NCBI RefSeq assembly: GCF_027744825.2
Contig: NC_071335.1
Coordinates: forward strand, 30,455,501 to 30,519,500
Length of the DNA stretch: 64,000 bases
Reading direction: 5' to 3'
Source of the DNA: Synchiropus splendidus
Lineage: Eukaryota; Chordata; Actinopteri; Syngnathiformes; Callionymidae
The notes below the pieces were generated by a model. It did no database searches, was not told the origin of the DNA, and saw only the letters and a program-made list of their open reading frames with translations. This document shows positions 1 to 14,100 of this stretch, piece by piece. The translations under genes and the position numbers were made by a program. The stretch's first letter is position 1. Every line of letters begins with the position of its first letter.

Positions 1-1002
1 AAAAAAAACGGACACATAAAAAATTATTTTTGACATACGTGGAATGCTTTGTATGCAAAGGAATTTCCAACGGACCTTAACCCGTGAAGGCCAACAGGAC
101 TTTGACGCAGTTTTTTTCTGCTTCAGTTCACCATTATTTTTATTTGAAACACATCTATTTACTTGAAAATACTCTGGTAGAGTGAGCATAATGGGACGAG
201 CATGGAAAAATAATGGATTAAAGTTAGTTTCTTTCCCCTTAGTTTGATACCTTTCCACAGTTGAAGACTAACACTGGATAAGATATGTTTTGGCGTGATA
301 TGTGACATAACTCTAGAGATGAATAAGTGAATAAGACTTTCCTACACGAAGCTATAAACCCAGTCAGGCAACTTCCATTTACACATATGGGCGTGACCGC
401 TTTTTGACCTTTGAGTATAGTTTCTAAGTAATGTTATTGCACAATATTTGTAGCGCATTTACAGATGAATGAGATGCAAAAAACACACGTTCATTAAAAA
501 ATGAACTTTTTATTTTTTATTGTAACAAAGAAAGGGGGCGTATAGTTCTTTAATTTCCTGGTGTGATCTTGTTCTTGTGTCGGGGGACTTTTAATCCTTT
601 TGATACTTCTGGGTGTGCGGAGGTTGACAGGGAGCATGCAATGTCCTTGTGGTTTCACCGCCGTACATTTAGATCATAGGACGGGCATGTGGTGATGGTG
701 GTTTGGCATCACCTGTCAACCACCACATCATCATTCATGTGTCTAATGAGTCATAATTGGGACAGTTTCTCTTCCTCCTCGTTTACTGGATGAGTGAGGG
801 ACAAAGATGCTGCAGACGTGGGGGGGAAACCCATTAGAGGAACTGAGACCTCATTCTTTGTGAGGCCCATTAAAACTTGCTCTTGTGTGTTTTGTTTATG
901 CCCAGAGTTTTAGCATCCACTACGCTGATTCTGTTCCCACTTACACACTGGCATTTCCATTGTTCGGCTGGTTAAAATAATGGTACCATTGCGACCCAAA
1001 TG

Positions 1003-1060
1003 GATTAGATTAGATTAGATTAGAGTAGATGGCCTTTATTAGTCCCACATTTACCAAACA
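1003..1060 (-). repeat. GATTA pentamer run next to a LINE-like 3' end
   Basis: About four to five GATTA units are followed by GTAGATGGCCTTTATTAGTCC. Fish non-LTR retrotransposons often end in a short tandem tail beside a 'tttattagtccc' block, so this is probably the extreme 3' end of a severely 5'-truncated element on the minus strand. The family name is not established. Confidence 0.4.
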
Positions 1061-1142
1061 TTCCTCAAACCACGTTTTGAGCAATTCTCATTTAAAGTTT
1101 AAAAACATTTACACTTTTCAAAACTTTACCCATATATTTTTC

Positions 1143-1174
<32 letters not shown>

Positions 1175-1186
1175 ATATATATACAT
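1143..1186. repeat. TA-rich microsatellite
   Basis: Alternating TA with a few TTTA interruptions is seen directly. Confidence 0.9.
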
Positions 1187-4100
1187 ACATTTTTATTTTT
1201 TATTAATTTCATCATAATTTTCAACTCAACAAACAGTTATATGGCGACTCTTTGGCGCAAAGGGAATATAAATGAAAATGTTTGCCGTGGGTGTAGTTGA
1301 TCACTCACAGAGTTTGATGAAGCTCTTCACTCTGTGTCGGGCTTTTCCCTCTCAGTGTTACTCTGATTCAGATAGGGTTGTGCTGTAGGTGAGAAGACAA
1401 TGCTGCTTGAGTTGGAGCAGCTTGATGGAGTGAGCTGGAACTATTCCGACTATGTTTGGCACCTTTAAAGTTGTTCTCCAGCTCGGATGATTCTAGTGAG
1501 CTGGTGGATCAACCTGTTTTACAGCATTTGGCACATCGTGGAAAACCAAACAGGTCTTGCTGCTGTGAACAAAACCTCTTCTCACATCTGATGCGTCTTT
1601 AATTACGCCCCTCAAACAGTTGCTATGATAATCCGTGAACGACCAAGAAACCCCTTACCGTTCAGAGAATCTCTTGGCCAAATACTGCCTGTCACTTAGT
1701 GACCTAAATGCTGCACTTCTCACTGTTCTTAACTTCTCTACTGATGAGAAATCAATGTCTATTCATGATTTTAGTTTGTAAAAGTGGGCCTCGTCTGTCA
1801 GTGTCTGTGACCAAAATGGGAGAAATGGGGTGTTAATCTTTACATTTGTGGCGTATTAGGATGGTTCTTATAGGCTCTGATCTTTTTGGCTGATGCGTCT
1901 ATTCACCTTCATGATAGTTTAAAAAAAATCAGTTTTATTTAAAATGTGTTGCCATGATGTGTTCATGTAAGCCTGAGGTCAGGTTTGAAGTATTTCCTTT
2001 ATGTCTACACTTTTTCTTCGCTGTCACAACCATGTGACCGAGTTACCGTCTGGTTTGTCGAGAAACTGGTGTGACCCATTGTTTCGACAGCTGATACGAC
2101 GTTCTTGTTTTTTTTGTGTGTGCAGTAAGGCAGTGGGTGTCGGGTCAGGAGGTGCACCATATTTTTAAATCCAATTTCCTTTAAGCACGGATTGTTTTCC
2201 CAGAGAGCGTATCTATTCCATCTCACTCATTTCCTCTGTATTTCTCTGGTGTCATTCAGTATTGACACACTCGGATGTTGAATGTAGGCCTTTGTTCAAA
2301 TTGTCAACATTAGTGTATTGATGTTAAGCTTGGAGATATTACATGTTTTCTTGTTATCATTATTGTAACTTTCTCCGGGGTCAGGAATGTTGCCTCTCAA
2401 GAGAATAGTGTCAGGTGTTACATTAACATCCGTATAGTCCACAAGTCCACCTTTCAATGCAGTACTTGAAATCCGTGGCATCAATGACCTCTTCTCTGTT
2501 ATATGAGTTTATAGAACACTGGGAAGAGGTGACCAAGGCTGGTGGCTTCTTTTATACTTTCTCCTTCTTTGCCATATCTTTATTCGTCCAGACTGGTTGA
2601 ACTGATCAGTCAAAGGGATGGTGAGTCTGGGCCAGGGTTAGGATTGTTTATCATAGGACTTTATGTGTTTTTGCTTTCAGAAAGTGCTAGCAGATGATTT
2701 TGGACAAGTGTTTTTTTCTACACGAAAACAGCCATCATTGTTCGCCCCTTGTAGGTCAAGTGACACACATAGGCAGGTCCAATTGAGTTTGAGTACACCT
2801 TTGTAAAGAAGGGCAAAGTGCGTTGCAAAAATGGAAATGAAAATAAATCCCAAACAAATCAAGGAAATGACTTTGTAGTTACCGGACACTGTTTGTCAGC
2901 GATACCTGTATAATTGCTCAGTATCTTTTAGTATGGAGATCACAGAGGCACTCAAAACTACAGTGTAATAATGATGAAGTATGGAGCTGGGTTTATGTTC
3001 TCTTTATCACTGTCTTCACTCAGTGTAGAATGATTTTGTGTGTAATACAGGCTAATAATTCCCCCCCCGACCCACTTAACTCTACCGTGTCCTGCGTTCC
3101 CACAGGTGCTTGTAAACACACAGCTGAGCCCAGTTTTCCAGGACAATACTTACACAGCTTTCAAGGCTTTATCTAACCCTGTAATAGTCCTCAATTTAAA
3201 AAGAGTTTAGTTTCTTATTGCATTTATTTGAAGTTCAGCTTTGTTCAAGTTTGCTTTCAGTCAGTTTGTTGTGTTGAGACTCAAACCTAGTGTCAGTACC
3301 AAGACGTTGAATCGAGCAAAATGAAAGCTATTCTCACAAGAATTTATGATCAATTGATAGAGAAACACGAATATGTATTAGAGCGTTTTACATCTACTGT
3401 TTCAATTTCAAACAAAAAATACCACGAGTCAAGAGGCGTTTCTTCACGTTTCTGCCAACTTAAGCAAAGATCTAACTTAGTATGAGGTGAAGTCAAGATT
3501 CACTGTCACGAACCAAAAGGTAAAATTTCAACCGGTTAGTCTTGTTGCAGGATTCGTTTCAGTTTGGTTTTGGTTAACAACCATTCGGGGAGCTGACTGT
3601 GTTTGAAGGACTGGAAAATGGCATCAATAGCCACCCAGACGACAGAACTTGACGGTCATCGTGCTGTGTTAAAAGATAAATTCAGTTTCGTGATAATACA
3701 TTTCTCCTGTAATTGAATCCTATTCTTTTAAAGAGCGTACAAAATGGCTGCCTGGCTGGAAACACCATACTTGGAAGAGTGACATGGACAACAAAAATGG
3801 CAACTGATCAAAAATGTCAGCCGCCATTTTGAGGAACTTCAAGGGACCTTTTGTTAATAGCATCAAAACAACACTGACTCACCTGTCATCCTAGATATGA
3901 AACATGATGGTGTCACACTTAGTTCATACTGAAACGCTGATTTGGCCTTATTTTTGTCAATTATTGGCGTGGTTGGCGTCTCAACATCACTTGAAAACTA
4001 CCACGAGGTATTGCAAATGGAAGGTATCCATGGCCAGAAGGGCAACTCTCATGAGGAGTAATTGTCACAGAGGGACGCACCCAACCCCTATTGTTCTCTT

Positions 4101-4889
4101 ATAGACTAATAATGCGTCACATCTTTTCAGCACAGACGTAAAAGTGGACAATGCCACTATTTATAAAGGCTGGGAATCCAGGCCAAACACAAACAAAACA
4201 ATCCTACTTGTTGGTACGCAACACATCACCCGAGTCTGCTAATCCGTGTCAGTTCATAGAAGATTGTCTCGCCTGTGGGAATGATGACCTTTTAGGTTAC
4301 ATTGGCTCAGTTCCACCGACCATTGAGTGTGGTACCAGGTCCAGGTCGATGGTCAAGCTTGAGAACCTCACCAGATTCCTAGTGGTTATAATGAGTAACA
4401 ATATAAATCATTGTCTATTTTTTTTTTTGTTTCTACAACTTCAAACCATTCACACATAATAAACATGCATACATTTTTGACATGAAGAATTTCTTCATGT
4501 TTCAGTTTATATTCGCTATCTTGGAAATGATTGTAAATGTTTGTAAATTACTTCTATTTGTCATTGTTTATAATAATAATGTATTATAATCGGTAAATAA
4601 ACTCCAGAATTTATTTCACAAGTGTGTATCAAACTGACTCGCCTTTTTGGTTGCTCAGTAGTTTCAAAATAAATAGTGCTTGATCAACAAATACATTCAA
4701 ATACAGTTTTAAAGCTTATTATTCTGAAGCTTATTAGTTGTTTTCTCATCACATTTCAATTTGAATCACTGATATCAACATATATTCAGCGATGTATGAA
4801 TATTTTGAGGAAGCAACATGCAGAAATTATAAAAAGTTGTGAAGTGAACATGACGGTAGAATACAGATGTAAAGCACCTGCTTCTGACC

Positions 4890-5191
4890 GTGAACGCGTC
4901 ACATACGTGGAAAAATACGTCATAACGTCATTGGACCCGTCGCCCACCAAATCCCGCCCACATCTCCTTTCCCTCGCTTCACTGCCCCAAATCTCTGCGG
5001 TCACAACAGACCCGCTCGCAACTCCCTCTGGACAAATGTCAACGGAATGAAAAAAAGTGCAACACGCGTTTTCAACGCGCTGAGACGTCGGTAACATGTT
5101 GCGAGAGAGTTGTAGTTCAGTCGGTGGTGACGTTGCTGCGGTCCCCTCACTGTTGCCAGCAGCTAGAGAGTCACCTGAACGCATCACAAAG
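4890..5191 (+). promoter_or_regulatory. probable RGL promoter and 5' UTR
   Basis: This CpG-containing stretch lies immediately upstream of the inferred start codon at 5192. It carries two tandem CRE-type half sites (TACGTCATAACGTCA, 4917-4931) fused to an inverted CCAAT box (ATTGG, 4930-4934), plus several further CpG-containing ACGT cores. CREB/ATF and NF-Y binding are established for such motifs; their use here is inference. No TATA box was seen at a suitable distance. Confidence 0.5.
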
Positions 5192-8100
5192 ATGGGGAAA
5201 TGTCAGTTGTCGATGGTAGGTCCAATTTAATTCTATTTTCAGAATATTTCAGTCATGTGAAATATTTACGAGCACAGCGTCTTTTATGCGCTCGTTGACT
5301 CCACTATCAAATAATTATATTCGCAGGTGGAGGAGTTTCTTTCGATTGTCAAGTTCATGTTTCCTCACTTTCTTGACTAATGGAGCGATAGAACTGGACG
5401 CAAAAGTTCAAACTTTTTCTTCATTCTCTGTTGGCAAGGAAGAAACCGACTGCATCTGTAGCACAATCCATTTTCTCAGTGGTCTGTTTTTGCGTTACAT
5501 GATACCAGGTGTCATCAGACCTCTATTGTGTGACTCGAACACTCGATGTGAAAGGAATTTCTCCAGTGAATGTAGCGTGTCCTGTCTTCATTCCTCAGCT
5601 GTGACAACTCCAGGTGATGTTTGTTGTCTTGTTGTCATGACTTTAAATCATGTCCTTGGTTGTTGTTAAGCCCAGAACAACCTGCATGACGTCATAGCGG
5701 GTGAAGAAATGATGGAGTTCCCTTTTCATATAGAGTGTCTTGAATGTACCACCTCATGATGCATAAAAATAATCATAATGCAATATTGAGGAGTCAGTCC
5801 TAGCGCCACCTTATGGGCTGGCGAAAAGTTTAGCACCTCTGGGACATTGTGGATTGCAAAACCACTATTAACCTGATTTTTTTATTGTTCCTGCAGGACC
5901 CTGTTCAGGAGTGGGGGGAAGAGGAGGAAGATGGAGCCGTGTTTGGCGTCACTCTGCGTCGGGAACCAGCCCTGAAAAGCCCAGACACGACTGACCACAC
6001 TATGACGACAGGCTTCGTCCAGTACCACACGGTGAAGTTGCGCAGGATGAAAGCTGGAACACTGGAACGCCTCATCACCCACCTGCTGAACCATGAGCAT
6101 CGGGAGCCCGACTACATACCAGTGTTCCTCTCCACGTACAGAGCCTTCACTACTGCCAGCACCCTGATAGAGCTGTTGTTTCAGAGGTGAGATTCATTCA
6201 AACACATCACCATGTATAAAAAAATGTTTTTGCCGTTTTTAGGATTAGTTAGAAATTGCCCAATAATCCTCTCAGTTCTTTATGCACACTTGCAAAACTG
6301 TAAAAACACCGAATACAATGGAATCGCTACAATCCAGGGCATCCTGGACATAAACTCTTGTTCTTAAACTTAAGAAAAAACCTTAAGGTTTCCCCTTCTT
6401 TTTATAAGGAATAAATTTAAAACATCTCCAGAAGTCTTTCTGTTTGTCTAACTAGTAGATGGTAGGGGATAGACCTTCTATGAGACGCAGAGTAAACTGT
6501 GAACACCTGTGGATCAGAACTGAGTGTAGCGTGAAGCTTGAGTAAACGGTTTCACGAATAACCTGGCAACAGATCTGAGGTCTCAGCCATCTTATCAAAC
6601 ATCCATTAAGCAATCCCCCCGGTTAAAAACGGATTTCGGGTGCGTCATTATGCCCTCAATAAATCAGCCTTTATTGTGTACCTTTGTTTGATAAAAACCC
6701 TGATGGATCTTCGCATCACTCCACTGTTTTGACAGGACATACAAATAATAATGTTGGTGGTGATGCTTGCAGGAGTGAAGCAGATACAACCCTGCATTTA
6801 TCAGAGCTTTTGATCATATGGTCTTGTGTTCCACAACATTCTTTTAACACGCTGATCTTTCACCTGCTCAGACTCTCTGTCTCACTGCTAATATTTATTT
6901 ACAGGCTGTTGGATGACTCTCTCATCCAGGGTTGCACCTTCTTTTTATCATCATGTTACATTGACAGTGCTTGCGTTCTATCTGATTGCTTTTGCAAACA
7001 CACTCCCCACTAACCACACCACACCTGACAACTGATCCGGGTTTTTTATATTGCTCACTTCAGTCAGCTTGACCTCATGCTCTCATCCAGATTGAATTGT
7101 TTGTCAAACATACACCCTCATATCAGTGTTGCTGCTGGCAACACGTCCTGCAAAACCAGTTGAAAGGAAGTGTTTCCCCTGTGTCTGACCACCCATCCTT
7201 CATATGTCTGAGACTTTGTTACAAACCTAAAATGAATGTTTGGACGTAGATTCTGTGAGATTAGCCGGTTTATTTTATTGCGTATTGTTAAGCACTAAAA
7301 GTCAATTTATTTTTAATTTATTTCATTATTCCTGGGTTTACTTTTTCAAGTGGTTGCACTGGTGTTGGCGAGTCAAAGTTTGCAAAGGTCGCTCTAAGAA
7401 TAATGTAGCCACCCCTCTGGATAGTGAAACCATTGATATAAACTGTTTGAATCACTAATGCAAAGATGTAAGAAGATTTGATTGTGGATCAACTTAACAT
7501 TTTAATATTTGGTGATGAATATAGTCCTGAGTTGCAGCTCTCCTCTCAACAACTACCTGACTCCCTCACACGTGAGCCAAAGTCAGTGCGTCTTTCTATT
7601 TGTTAGCAATTACAGTTCTGGCCTGTTTTGTATCTTAAAATTCATTCAACAGGATTCAAGGCTGCACTTTAATTGATATGAACCTTTCACGCTCAGTGAG
7701 TCTGACCTGAACAGGCGTGACACGTGAGTGCTTGCATTTTGAGTTGGAAGTGGAGTGTGATCACGTTTTGTACTAGATTGTAATTATGTGGTTTACCATC
7801 AAATTTGATGTGACCCCAGGAGCAGAGACAAGCTCCATTTGTGGGTTGCGTGACATCACTGTTAATGAAGGGCTCTCACTGGCGCGAATTCCTAAGCTTT
7901 TATTGTCTGATGATATCAGTTATATGTCCCAGTGAGAGGCAGAGGAAACCGTCCTGCGTGAAAATATTCCTGAAATTCAGTGTACAAGATGATGTCCTGA
8001 GTTTGTGTGAGTTTTATTCACACGTCCAATTATCCTCAATTTCAGATTGTATTCACATTTATAGGCCTCTGTTTATCTAGGAATGTATTCAGGGTAAACA

Positions 8101-11100
8101 GACTCCGAGGCAGGAACTAAAGCGCTTGTCTGTGCTGAACTCGATCGACACGTGAGTGCTGATAATTGACGTTGTAATTGGAGTCTCGTCACGTACTGTA
8201 ATGGTTTTATTCAGTAATGAACCTAATTTAATAAGAACAACACGGCACGGAGAACCGATGACCTTGTGGTGCGTATGCCCTCACAGTTGGAGTCTGAATA
8301 ATATTGGTTGAATGCTCCAATGAGAAGCCCCAGAAACAATTCTTCAGACATGTGTTTGTGGACTTCTTGCCTGTTGCTTGCTTGGAAGGAAGGAATAAAT
8401 GATGCCATATGTTTGTCTATCTCCTGGGACTGTGTCTCACATGTTGAAATGATGCGACAACTAGTTAATAATACTGGGCGTCTTATTCGGGTGAGGGGGA
8501 TTTGGGGCCATTTCTGGAAGTTGAATGAGCGCGGAGGACACATTATTCACATGTTACTGAGTGTGAACTTTTTTTTTTTTAGCTGTGCAGCCGTGTATTT
8601 TCTTTTATAAGGCAGAATTCAAGGCTGCACTTAAGTTGATACAAACCTTATACATTCACTGAGCCAGTCCCAACATGTGATGTTCCTGAATTGTGATCAC
8701 GTTCTGTTTTTTTTTAACTAATACTATCAACTAAATGTACTAATTGTTGTTTATTGTACTGATATTTCTTACGCTCTATGACAACTTGTCAACTTAAAGT
8801 TGTTTACACATATGTGTTAAAACTTATTAATTTTATTTTATAATACAGAATTATAAAATAAAATACTTAAAATAGTTGTGTGTGTATATATATATATATG
8901 TATATGTATATGTATATGTATGTATATGTATATATATATATATATATATATTTTTTATATATATATATATATAGTTCTGCTTTTATCATCGAATGTTTTC
9001 AGGGCAATCAGAATTCAAGGCAGGAATTAAGGCGTTATCACTCTTGTGACACGTGAGGGCTGGTAATTGAAGTTGTAAGTGGAGTCTCATCACGTTATGT
9101 ATTGGTTTAATTGAGGCGATAACCATCTACTTGTGAACTAGGAACTTGGCGCTGAGATCTCATAGTTCTCAGGTTCCCACCCTGTTGTTGTGCTTGCCGT
9201 TGCGGTGGCTGTCATTTATACATCCGCGAGTCTGGAGTCCTTCTCACTGATCTGACTTCTTCTTCTGAATGATGTTGAGTGTGAAACCCTTCTGCGTGAT
9301 GTGTAGGATTGTTTGTCATCTGATTCGATATTGACTCCAAAATGAAGCGTTGAAATGCTCTGAGAAGTAATTTTGTTCTGCTTTTTATTCATAGAGACGA
9401 CACCATGACAAACCTGGACAACACTGTCTCCACTCACAGGTAAACACACCCTGCTTGGGACACCATTAATGAAAGGAATTGTTTAGAGCCTTTTTCAGGT
9501 GTTAAAATCTTGGTGTTGTAATCGATCTCTGCGAACTTCACCCCGCCCCCCAGTGTCCTGCCACCGATCATCAAACTGTGGCTGGAGGAGTACAGCGCCG
9601 ACTTCCACGAGCCCCCGCAGTACCAGGCCCTGCGCCTGCTGTGTGCGCACTTGCGCCTCCGTCTCCACTTCAGATGTTTGGCACAGATGGCCGAGAGTCT
9701 GCTCAAGCGCCTCCAAGAGCAAGGTATGCGAAAACTGTGTGACAGCTTTGCTGCCACAACACACATGGTACATGGGCTGCAGTGACAAAGCAGGATTTTC
9801 TGGTTTGTCAGTTGCAGTTTTATTGAGTGCTGGTTGGGCAGGTCGAAGGCTTCTCATGATGTCGCCGCCCTGCCAAATTCAGACACCAGTGTTCACGCTA
9901 CATCTGAATGCCAAAGTGAGCTGTGTTCTGGTGTCTCCAGTGAATCATCACAGCTTTAAGTGGCAGAACTTTTCTGTTCTCGGTGTCTTCATGATACGCC
10001 TTGTTTGTACATTAAGCTTCTACATCAGTTGTTTTCTCGGAGCTTGTGCAGAGCTATGAACGTAATTAACATCTGCAGTCTCCCATGCAAATTTCACATG
10101 CCTATGTTATTGTCAGGTATTTTTTTGCACTGATTGACGTGCGGTGGCACACATCCTGCAAAAGCACAACTAAGGACACTGTATGTTTGTGTTGCCTGTT
10201 TATCTGTCCTTGTGGGGACCTATTCTTACAATACACCACCTCCAGAAGACAACAAGTCCATAAATAATCATGGGGTATGCAGTCCAGAAAAATAGACCTT
10301 GTTGAATGCTTTCACTGACCTTCAGTTCCCCACATTTGACAGATTGCTGTAAACCAGCGACAGTTTCATCTTGTCCCGAGGAGGAGAGAGTTCACCAATT
10401 GATGGACTTCCCTGAACGACTGGTGGCAGAGCAGTTGACCCGTCTGGACGTTGTATGTTTCACTACTGGATGATCCACTGTTGTCACCTGCTTCGGCTGT
10501 TTCAAATGTTTAAAAACTGTTTTCCAGGAATTGTTTGTGAGAATGGTACCGTCTCACTGCCTGGGCTGCATTTGGTCTCAGCGGGACAAGAAGGAAAAGG
10601 CGAACCTCGCCCCCACTGTCCGTGCCACCATTTCCCAGTTCAACTCCGTCACTAGCTGTGTCATCAGCTCGCTGCTTTGCCCTCTTGGCTCTCCGACTCC
10701 CAACTCATCACCCACTTCCAGCACCAATTTCTGGTTCCCTTCTTCCGCACCAAGTTCCCCTCGCTCTTTACCCACTAGCCCTGCCCACCGCGCACGCCTT
10801 ATTGAACGCTGGATTGGGATCGCACAGGTCTGAGCTGAAGACACAAAACCAAAGAATTGTGCCTTTAACAGGCAATGTTTTTAACACTGGTGATTCCTTT
10901 CATAGGAATGCAGACTACTGAAAAACTTCTCTTCCTTGAGAGCCATCCTCTCTGCGCTCCAGTCCAACGCAGTCTTTCGCCTCAAGAAGACGTGGGCCGC
11001 GGTCAACATGTACTCATTGGACAATTGTCCCACTGTCATCAAGTTAGTTTCCAACAAAACCTGCTAACAGATTTGTTTTCTTCCAGGGAGCGCATGACTG

Positions 11101-14100
11101 CATTTAACCACCTATGCGAGACCTTTCCTGACGTGAACTGTGTCCTCACGAGCAAAGAGATCCTGATGGAGGTAACTGATGTTAGACTTACTTACTTCAT
11201 AAATATATTTGCTTTTTTAATCCCAAAATGAGAAATTGGAAGCAGCATATAAAGCCAAGTCATGTTCATGTTTTTCATGTTTATTACTTCATAAAATGAG
11301 TCAGAAAGGTATTATATTAGTTAAAGAGCTAGTTTACAAGTGTTGTTTAACATTTTGTAGCTTGAGTCTCTGTCCCAGTGGGAAGACCACCAGGCTGCTC
11401 ATGCTGAACCAAACTGGCTGAAAACACCTTGACGTTGCTCTGATCATTTGGCAGAAAAAATGAGGAGTTAAAATTTGAAACGCAGTTCCTGTCTTCTTTA
11501 TTTGCTGTTGTTTTGAGTATAGCGTGTCGCCGGACCAACCTCAGTGAATGGCCCTTTGGTTTGTTGACAAAATTCTTTGTGGCCCTCTCACATTACTGAG
11601 TACAGTGTGTAACAATGACAGTGCGCTTATGTAACGATGGCCTGGGATTACACACAGACAAAGCATTGATGTGGAGATGGATGGAATAAGGAAGAAAGGT
11701 TTTCCTGTGTCTCTCTAGTCTGCATCAGAGCTGTGTCAAGAGGTTTTGAAGTGAAACATGTTGCAACACTCTGCTGCTGCCACATATGTAGATCATTGTT
11801 TTGTCACTTGAACATAGTCTGGAATTTATGCTAATAATGCTGGGGTTTTCTCCTGAGGAATGAAGTGTTGGAGGTATGTGGATGTGACGGACCAGTGGGG
11901 TGACTTAGTGCGACTTTGTTTGATCAGCTGACACTGAACCTCACCTTGCACCTGTACCAACATCCTGACCAGTGTGGCCGTGATGTGGGTGGCCTGGTTT
12001 TCCAGCACAACAAAAAAGTCCTGGTCCCTTACATAATAAAGCGGTGCAGCAGTTGCGTAACACAACTCTTAAGCAAATTAAAGAAGTTTTTAGGCACTCC
12101 CTAGAAACATGACTCTCACAGACGTCTCTCTTTCATCGAACCTTTCACACATGCTTAAGCTTCATGTGTGTGAAGTGGAAAGTTATTGTTTGTTTTTACT
12201 TTGTCTGCTCGGTGAAGCACTGGACATCAACTGAAGCTCCAAAACTGAGTGGCTATGTTCCTCATTGGGTTTTACAGGTGCATGGCTTTGGCTTCAGCTT
12301 CGCGTCTTTGAAATGATTCTATTCAGACTTAAATGTTAAGCTCCTCCTCACCATAGAGTAGAACTGATGGCACAGTTGGTGCTCTTGTTGTCTGTTCCAA
12401 AGTTGTGGCTCAAGCCTACACTTTTGTGACCAGGTAATTGGCAGATGCAATAAAAACTCAATTTCACAAACTTGCAACCACAAAATGTTAGGTGCAATAT
12501 ATCATATGTAGACTACATTATTAGGGTGATCTGTTTTGAAATGAATGTTTTATTTCTCTGCCACGTCACAGAGAAGTTAAAAGGTAGAAATATATTGTTC
12601 ATTTTTTGAGTTATTTATCAAAACTATCTGATGTATTTACATAATTTTTGTGAGCGTAATAGGAAGCTGTTTTATTTATTTTTATTGTTATTGATGTATT
12701 TGAATGTTTTATTTTAGAATGAGAGTCAGACAGAAGGCAGCCTCTCGTCCTCAGGCTCCAAGTCACCAGATTTTTGCGCCAAACAGGTAAGATTTGCTAA
12801 AATAATTGCAGTTGAAGTTACTGAAATGGACGTGTTTTGTTTGTCTTTTAAGTGAGAAAAACCTAGTTGTGATTATTGACCATGAGACTCATAAGTCTCC
12901 TTGTACTTTTGCAGAGTTATAGTGGTGGTGCTGTTCCTTACCTGGGCACGTACCTGACCGTCCTCACCATGCTGGACACGGCTCTCACTGACACTCTGGA
13001 GGTGAGTATGATCCTGGGCTGTCAGGTGCTGTGTGGGGGTAACGCTGGAGCACATTTGAAATATCTGTTGGTGTCAGTGCTGAAATATGTTGTTAGACAT
13101 GAAAAGTCAAACATCAACTTGACAGCACATAACAGAAAAAAATGGGTTACACTTTATATTACAGAACGTATATTACCATAAATAAACTCTCTCTCATTGG
13201 TATGAGTATTACATGCATATTATCTAGTAATTAATTGCTATAAAGTACTGACTAATGTCTTGCTAAACCTCTATGTTTTATTACTTTTATTACTTACTAT
13301 TTTAAGGTAATTTAAATACAAATGGATGTCAAGGAAGTACTGTACACGTGGACCCCCGAGCCACACAGTTCTCAGTCCTTTTTGTTTCTCACTGTTTGAC
13401 AAATCTACGTTAAAACGCATTCATGCTAGGAAACTATTCAAATGTTGTCACAGCTGAGGAGCTTAGAAGATAAACACTTGGCATAAGAAGTTGGTAACTT
13501 GCTGACTTGATAGCCTGTGAATGACATGTCATTGATATTTATGTTTTCGTCTTCTTCTCCTTCCAAGGGTGGCCTCATCAACTTTGAGAAGCGTAGAAAG
13601 GTACGTGTGTTTCACTCTTTATGAGCGTGGCCTGAATGAATTCAAGAGAGCAGTTCTCAGTGCTCCCATGAGACACGCCCTTTTTGCCTTGGTTGGAGTC
13701 TGGAGACGCGTTTGATTCTGGAGATGCAGCAAGCTAAATGATAAAGTTGTCAGCAAAATGTTAGGGGTACACAGTGCCCTGGGGAACCGAACGATAAATG
13801 CCGCTCATATTAAGGGAGAGACTCGCCATGGTCACGTCAGATCATGCAGAAAGTCAGACAAATCTTGAGTAACATGAGTCCGAGTGAGAAGTGGTGTCAA
13901 AACTCATATTTCAGAAAGGGAAGAGTGCGAGTGTTGGCTGTTGTCCCATGAGGAAAGTTAAGAAAGCGGCTGCTTGTCTTTATGATGAGGAATTCTGACT
14001 GTTACATCATAACATTCTCACATACCGCTAGCGCTTGTGTTTTACTGCCACCCTACGTTCATCTTGCGCAGCGCCAAATTCCTGCTCTGTGTAACTTCAA

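Larger units (their letters stand above)
1..4879. other. gene-free stretch upstream of the RGL gene
   Basis: No reading frame here looks like a conserved protein; the longest are short and AT-rich. The stretch holds a LINE-like 3' tail near 1003, an AT microsatellite at 1143-1186, and otherwise unremarkable single-copy-looking sequence. It may be intergenic or include non-coding upstream exons, which cannot be seen from sequence alone. Confidence 0.5.

Noticed and set aside
4676..5187. Overlapping open frames of 124 and 133 codons on both strands
   Set aside because: They lie in the CpG-containing RGL promoter, have no recognised domain and no supporting splice structure.
9499..10059. 186-codon open frame overlapping RGL exon 4
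   Set aside because: It is in a different frame from the conserved REM-domain exon and runs into the intron; a shadow.
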